Assembly: GCF_001720585.1 (NCBI RefSeq)
Contig: NZ_MABH01000043.1
Location: 1 to 54,814 of the forward strand
Origin: Cereibacter johrii
GTDB lineage: Bacteria > Pseudomonadota > Alphaproteobacteria > Rhodobacterales > Rhodobacteraceae
DNA: 54,814 nt
Direction of reading: 5' to 3'
Notes under the pieces: generated by a model
The model's input: the letters and a program-made list of their open reading frames with translations, nothing else
Told to the model about the DNA's origin: nothing
The model's database searches: none
Made by a program: the position numbers and the translations under genes
Shown here: positions 52,395 to 54,814 of the stretch, in pieces
Position numbering within the stretch: the first letter of the stretch is position 1
How the letters are laid out: every line of letters starts with the position of its first letter

Positions 52395-54814
52395 ATGATC
52401 GTCGTCTTCCGCTGGCTCCTGCGCATCTTCACCGGCCTCGTGGTGCTCGCGCTCGCGGTCACGCTGATCGGCTACTATTTCCTGTCGCGCTCGCTGCCCG
52501 ACTATAACGAGAGCTTCCGCATCGAGGGCCTCTCGGGCCCGGTCGAGATCGTGCGCAACGATGCCAACGTGCCCCATATCTTCGGCCAGACCGACGAGGA
52601 TGTCTATTTCGCGCTGGGCTTCGCCCATGCGCAGGACCGGCTCTGGCAGATGGTCACGATGCGGCGCACGGCGCAGGGGCGGCTGTCGGAAGTGTTCGGC
52701 GAGCGGACGCTGAAGATCGACGAGCTCATGCGCCGCTACGACCTCTACGGGCTCGCCCAGAGCTCGGTCGAGGCGCAGGATCCCGAGACGCGCGCCGCGC
52801 TCGAGGCCTATGCCCGCGGCGTCAACGCCTGGATCGGCGAGGTGAATGCCGATGCCCGTGGCCGCGGGGCGCCGGAATTCTTCCTCTTCTCGAACGAGAT
52901 CGCGGTCTGGCGTCCGGCCGACAGCATCGCGCTCATCAAGCTGATGGCGCTTCAGCTCTCGTCGCACCTGCAATCCGAGGTGCTCAGGGCGCGGGCCTCG
53001 CTGCTCTTGCCCGACGCCCGGGTGGCGGACCTGCTGCCCGATGTGCCGGGCGCAGGCGTGATCGCGCTGCCCTCCTACGCAAGCCTCGTGCCGGGCCCGT
53101 TCCCCGCGCTGCGCAAGGCCGAGCATGTCGAGGATCCGCTCTCGCCCTTCCACACGAAGGCCCTCTCCGGCGCCTCGAATGCCTGGGCTGCGGCCCCCTC
53201 GCACTCGGCCGCGGGCGGATCGCTTCTGGCCAACGACCCGCATCTGGGCTTCACCGCGCCGTCGGTCTGGTATCTGGCCCGGCTCCAGCTTGCCTCGGGG
53301 GGCGTGATCGGTGCGACCCTGCCCGGGGTGCCCGCGGTGCTCCTCGGCCGGTCGAACCGGCTCGGCTGGGCCCTGACCTCGGCCTATCTCGACGATCAGG
53401 ACATCCATATCGAGGAGGTGAACCCCGAGAACCACGAGGAATACCGCACGCCCGACGGCTGGAAGCGGTTCGAGCCCCGCCGCTCGATCATAAAGGTGAA
53501 GGACGCGCGCCCCATCACCATCACCCTGCGCTGGACCGACAACGGCCCCGTCCTGCCGGGCACCCACTACGATCTTGCCGCCATCACCCCGCCCGGCCAT
53601 GTGGCCTCGCTGTCCTGGACGGCGCTCTCGCCCGCGGACACGTCGATGAGCGCGGCCGTCCGGCTGATGAAGGCCGCGAGCATCGACGAGGCCATCGAGG
53701 CGGGGCGCCTCTTCGTGGCGCCGGCGCAGAACCTCATGCTCGCGGACACGCAGGGGGTGGCGCTGCAGACCGTGGGGGCGATGCCCCGGCGCGATCCCGC
53801 GCACCAGTCGAAGGGCCGGATGCCCTCGCCCGGCTGGATCGCCGGGAACCGCTGGCAGGGCACCTTCCCCTACGAGGAGAATCCGCGTGTGGTGGCCCCC
53901 GAGACGGGCATCCTCGGCAATACCAACAACAAGACGGTGGATCGGCCCTTCCCGCTCCATGTCTCGTTCGACTGGGGCGACACGCAGCGCATCCAGCGCT
54001 GGCTCGCGCTGATGAAGAGCCGCGAGGTCCATACCCGCGAGAGCTTCATCGAGGCGCAGCTCGACACCGTCTCGCCCACGGCGCGGAACCTCCTGCCCCT
54101 CGTGGCGGCGGATCTGTGGTTCACCGGCGAGGCCGCGCCCGAGGGCACGCCCGAGCGGCTGCGGCAGCGGGCGCTGGCGCTCCTTGCGGAATGGAACGGC
54201 GAGATGAACGAGCATCTGCCCGAACCGCTGATCTACATGGCCTGGATGCGGGCGCTGCAGGACCGGCTCATCCGCGACGAGCTGGGCCCGCTCGCCGACG
54301 AGTTCGACCATCTGCAACCCGATTTCGTCGAGCGCGTCTATCGCAACACGGACGGCGCTGCGGTCTGGTGCGACATCATCCAGTCGGCCGCCACCGAGAG
54401 CTGCACCGACATCGCGCGCATGGCGCTCGACGATGCGCTGGTGCGCCTGACCGAGGACTGGGGCCCGAATGTCGAAAGCTGGCGCTGGGGCGACGCGCAT
54501 CAGGCCACCCACGACCATCCGACGCTGGGTCAGGTGCCGGTGCTGCGCTATTTCGTGAACATCCGCCAATCCACCTCGGGCGGCGACCAGACGCTGATGC
54601 GGGGCGTGTCCCGCGGCACTGGACCTAACCCCGACGAGAATGTGGCGGGCGCGGGCTATCGCGGCGTCTATGATTTCGCCGACCCGGATTCGTCGGTCTT
54701 CATCACCTCGACCGGCCAGTCGGGCCACCCGCTCTCGCGCTTCTACGACAATCTGGGCGAGCTCTGGCGGCGGGGAGACTATATTCCGATGTCGCTCGAT
54801 CCGGGCCTCGCCCG
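52395..54814 (+). CDS. Penicillin acylase family N-terminal nucleophile hydrolase (partial)
   Basis: About 806 codons without a stop up to the window edge, so the C-terminus is missing. An N-terminal membrane segment (about 8-32) serves as signal or anchor. The alpha subunit region carries I-V-R-N-D-A-N-V-P-H-I and the G-F-A-H-A-Q-D-R-L-W-Q-M signature; self-cleavage is expected at G-A-S-N-A-W near residue 260, where the nucleophile Ser starts the beta subunit. N-D-P-H-L-G follows as usual. Members hydrolyse penicillins, cephalosporins or acyl-homoserine lactones; the substrate here is unknown and could include quorum signals. Confidence 0.88.
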   Translation, partial: MIVVFRWLLRIFTGLVVLALAVTLIGYYFLSRSLPDYNESFRIEGLSGPVEIVRNDANVPHIFGQTDEDVYFALGFAHAQDRLWQMVTMRRTAQGRLSEVFGERTLKIDELMRRYDLYGLAQSSVEAQDPETRAALEAYARGVNAWIGEVNADARGRGAPEFFLFSNEIAVWRPADSIALIKLMALQLSSHLQSEVLRARASLLLPDARVADLLPDVPGAGVIALPSYASLVPGPFPALRKAEHVEDPLSPFHTKALSGASNAWAAAPSHSAAGGSLLANDPHLGFTAPSVWYLARLQLASGGVIGATLPGVPAVLLGRSNRLGWALTSAYLDDQDIHIEEVNPENHEEYRTPDGWKRFEPRRSIIKVKDARPITITLRWTDNGPVLPGTHYDLAAITPPGHVASLSWTALSPADTSMSAAVRLMKAASIDEAIEAGRLFVAPAQNLMLADTQGVALQTVGAMPRRDPAHQSKGRMPSPGWIAGNRWQGTFPYEENPRVVAPETGILGNTNNKTVDRPFPLHVSFDWGDTQRIQRWLALMKSREVHTRESFIEAQLDTVSPTARNLLPLVAADLWFTGEAAPEGTPERLRQRALALLAEWNGEMNEHLPEPLIYMAWMRALQDRLIRDELGPLADEFDHLQPDFVERVYRNTDGAAVWCDIIQSAATESCTDIARMALDDALVRLTEDWGPNVESWRWGDAHQATHDHPTLGQVPVLRYFVNIRQSTSGGDQTLMRGVSRGTGPNPDENVAGAGYRGVYDFADPDSSVFITSTGQSGHPLSRFYDNLGELWRRGDYIPMSLDPGLA

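Overview
The window is about 54.8 kb of very GC-rich chromosomal DNA with dense, short-spaced genes on both strands. Gene content points to a photosynthetic-type alphaproteobacterium of the Rhodobacter/Cereibacter group, most likely Rhodobacter (Cereibacter) sphaeroides. The clues are a catalase gene divergent from oxyR, a cytochrome c', several periplasmic c-type cytochromes, a zinc-cysteine-free HemB, an IalB-family protein and many strong GC hairpin terminators. The species name is inference; no search was run. I see no prophage, insertion sequence, CRISPR array or integron. The 3' end of the last gene lies outside the window.

Left part (1-13.7 kb): a RidA-type deaminase; a periplasmic rhodanese coupled to a YeeE/YedE (TsuA-like) sulfur transporter and a small exported protein; a sorbosone-dehydrogenase-like beta-propeller enzyme translationally coupled to a diheme cytochrome c; a 4-unit 98-bp tandem repeat copying the 3' end of a small membrane-protein gene; tRNA-Gly(CCC); and a minus-strand one-carbon operon (PF13769-like protein, MetF-like reductase, pterin methyltransferase, corrinoid-reactivating ASKHA ferredoxin). 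Then comes ppx/gppA-rlmE.

Middle part (13.8-31 kb): envelope genes (DUF882 Tat protein, L,D-transpeptidase) and an lpxD-acyl carrier protein-ketoacyl synthase trio that may be a dedicated lipid A acylation module. Next are an IalB protein, an RNA-rich intergenic region, a peroxide block (catA, oxyR, peroxiredoxin, aquaporin), lipA, a diheme cytochrome plus cytochrome c' pair, hpt, a COQ10-like gene, rpe and a FAD oxidoreductase.

Right part (31-54.8 kb): rpsB-tsf; pseudouridine catabolism (psuK-psuG); 3-hydroxybutyrate dehydrogenase; a probable orphan small RNA; a YejA-like binding protein and an entericidin; a TetR-MFP-RND efflux operon with a 20-bp palindromic operator; a DsbA-like oxidoreductase with a Bcr/CflA exporter; mfd; an unknown membrane protein; hemB; a Tat SYLF lipoprotein; a beta-hydroxyacid dehydrogenase; and a penicillin acylase family protein cut by the window edge.

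The best candidates for something new are the lpxD-ACP-KAS trio (proposed to supply the 3-oxo-acyl chain of R. sphaeroides-type lipid A), the small RNA candidate at 35.7 kb, the structured RNA region between ialB and catA, and tandem duplications of gene 3' ends.
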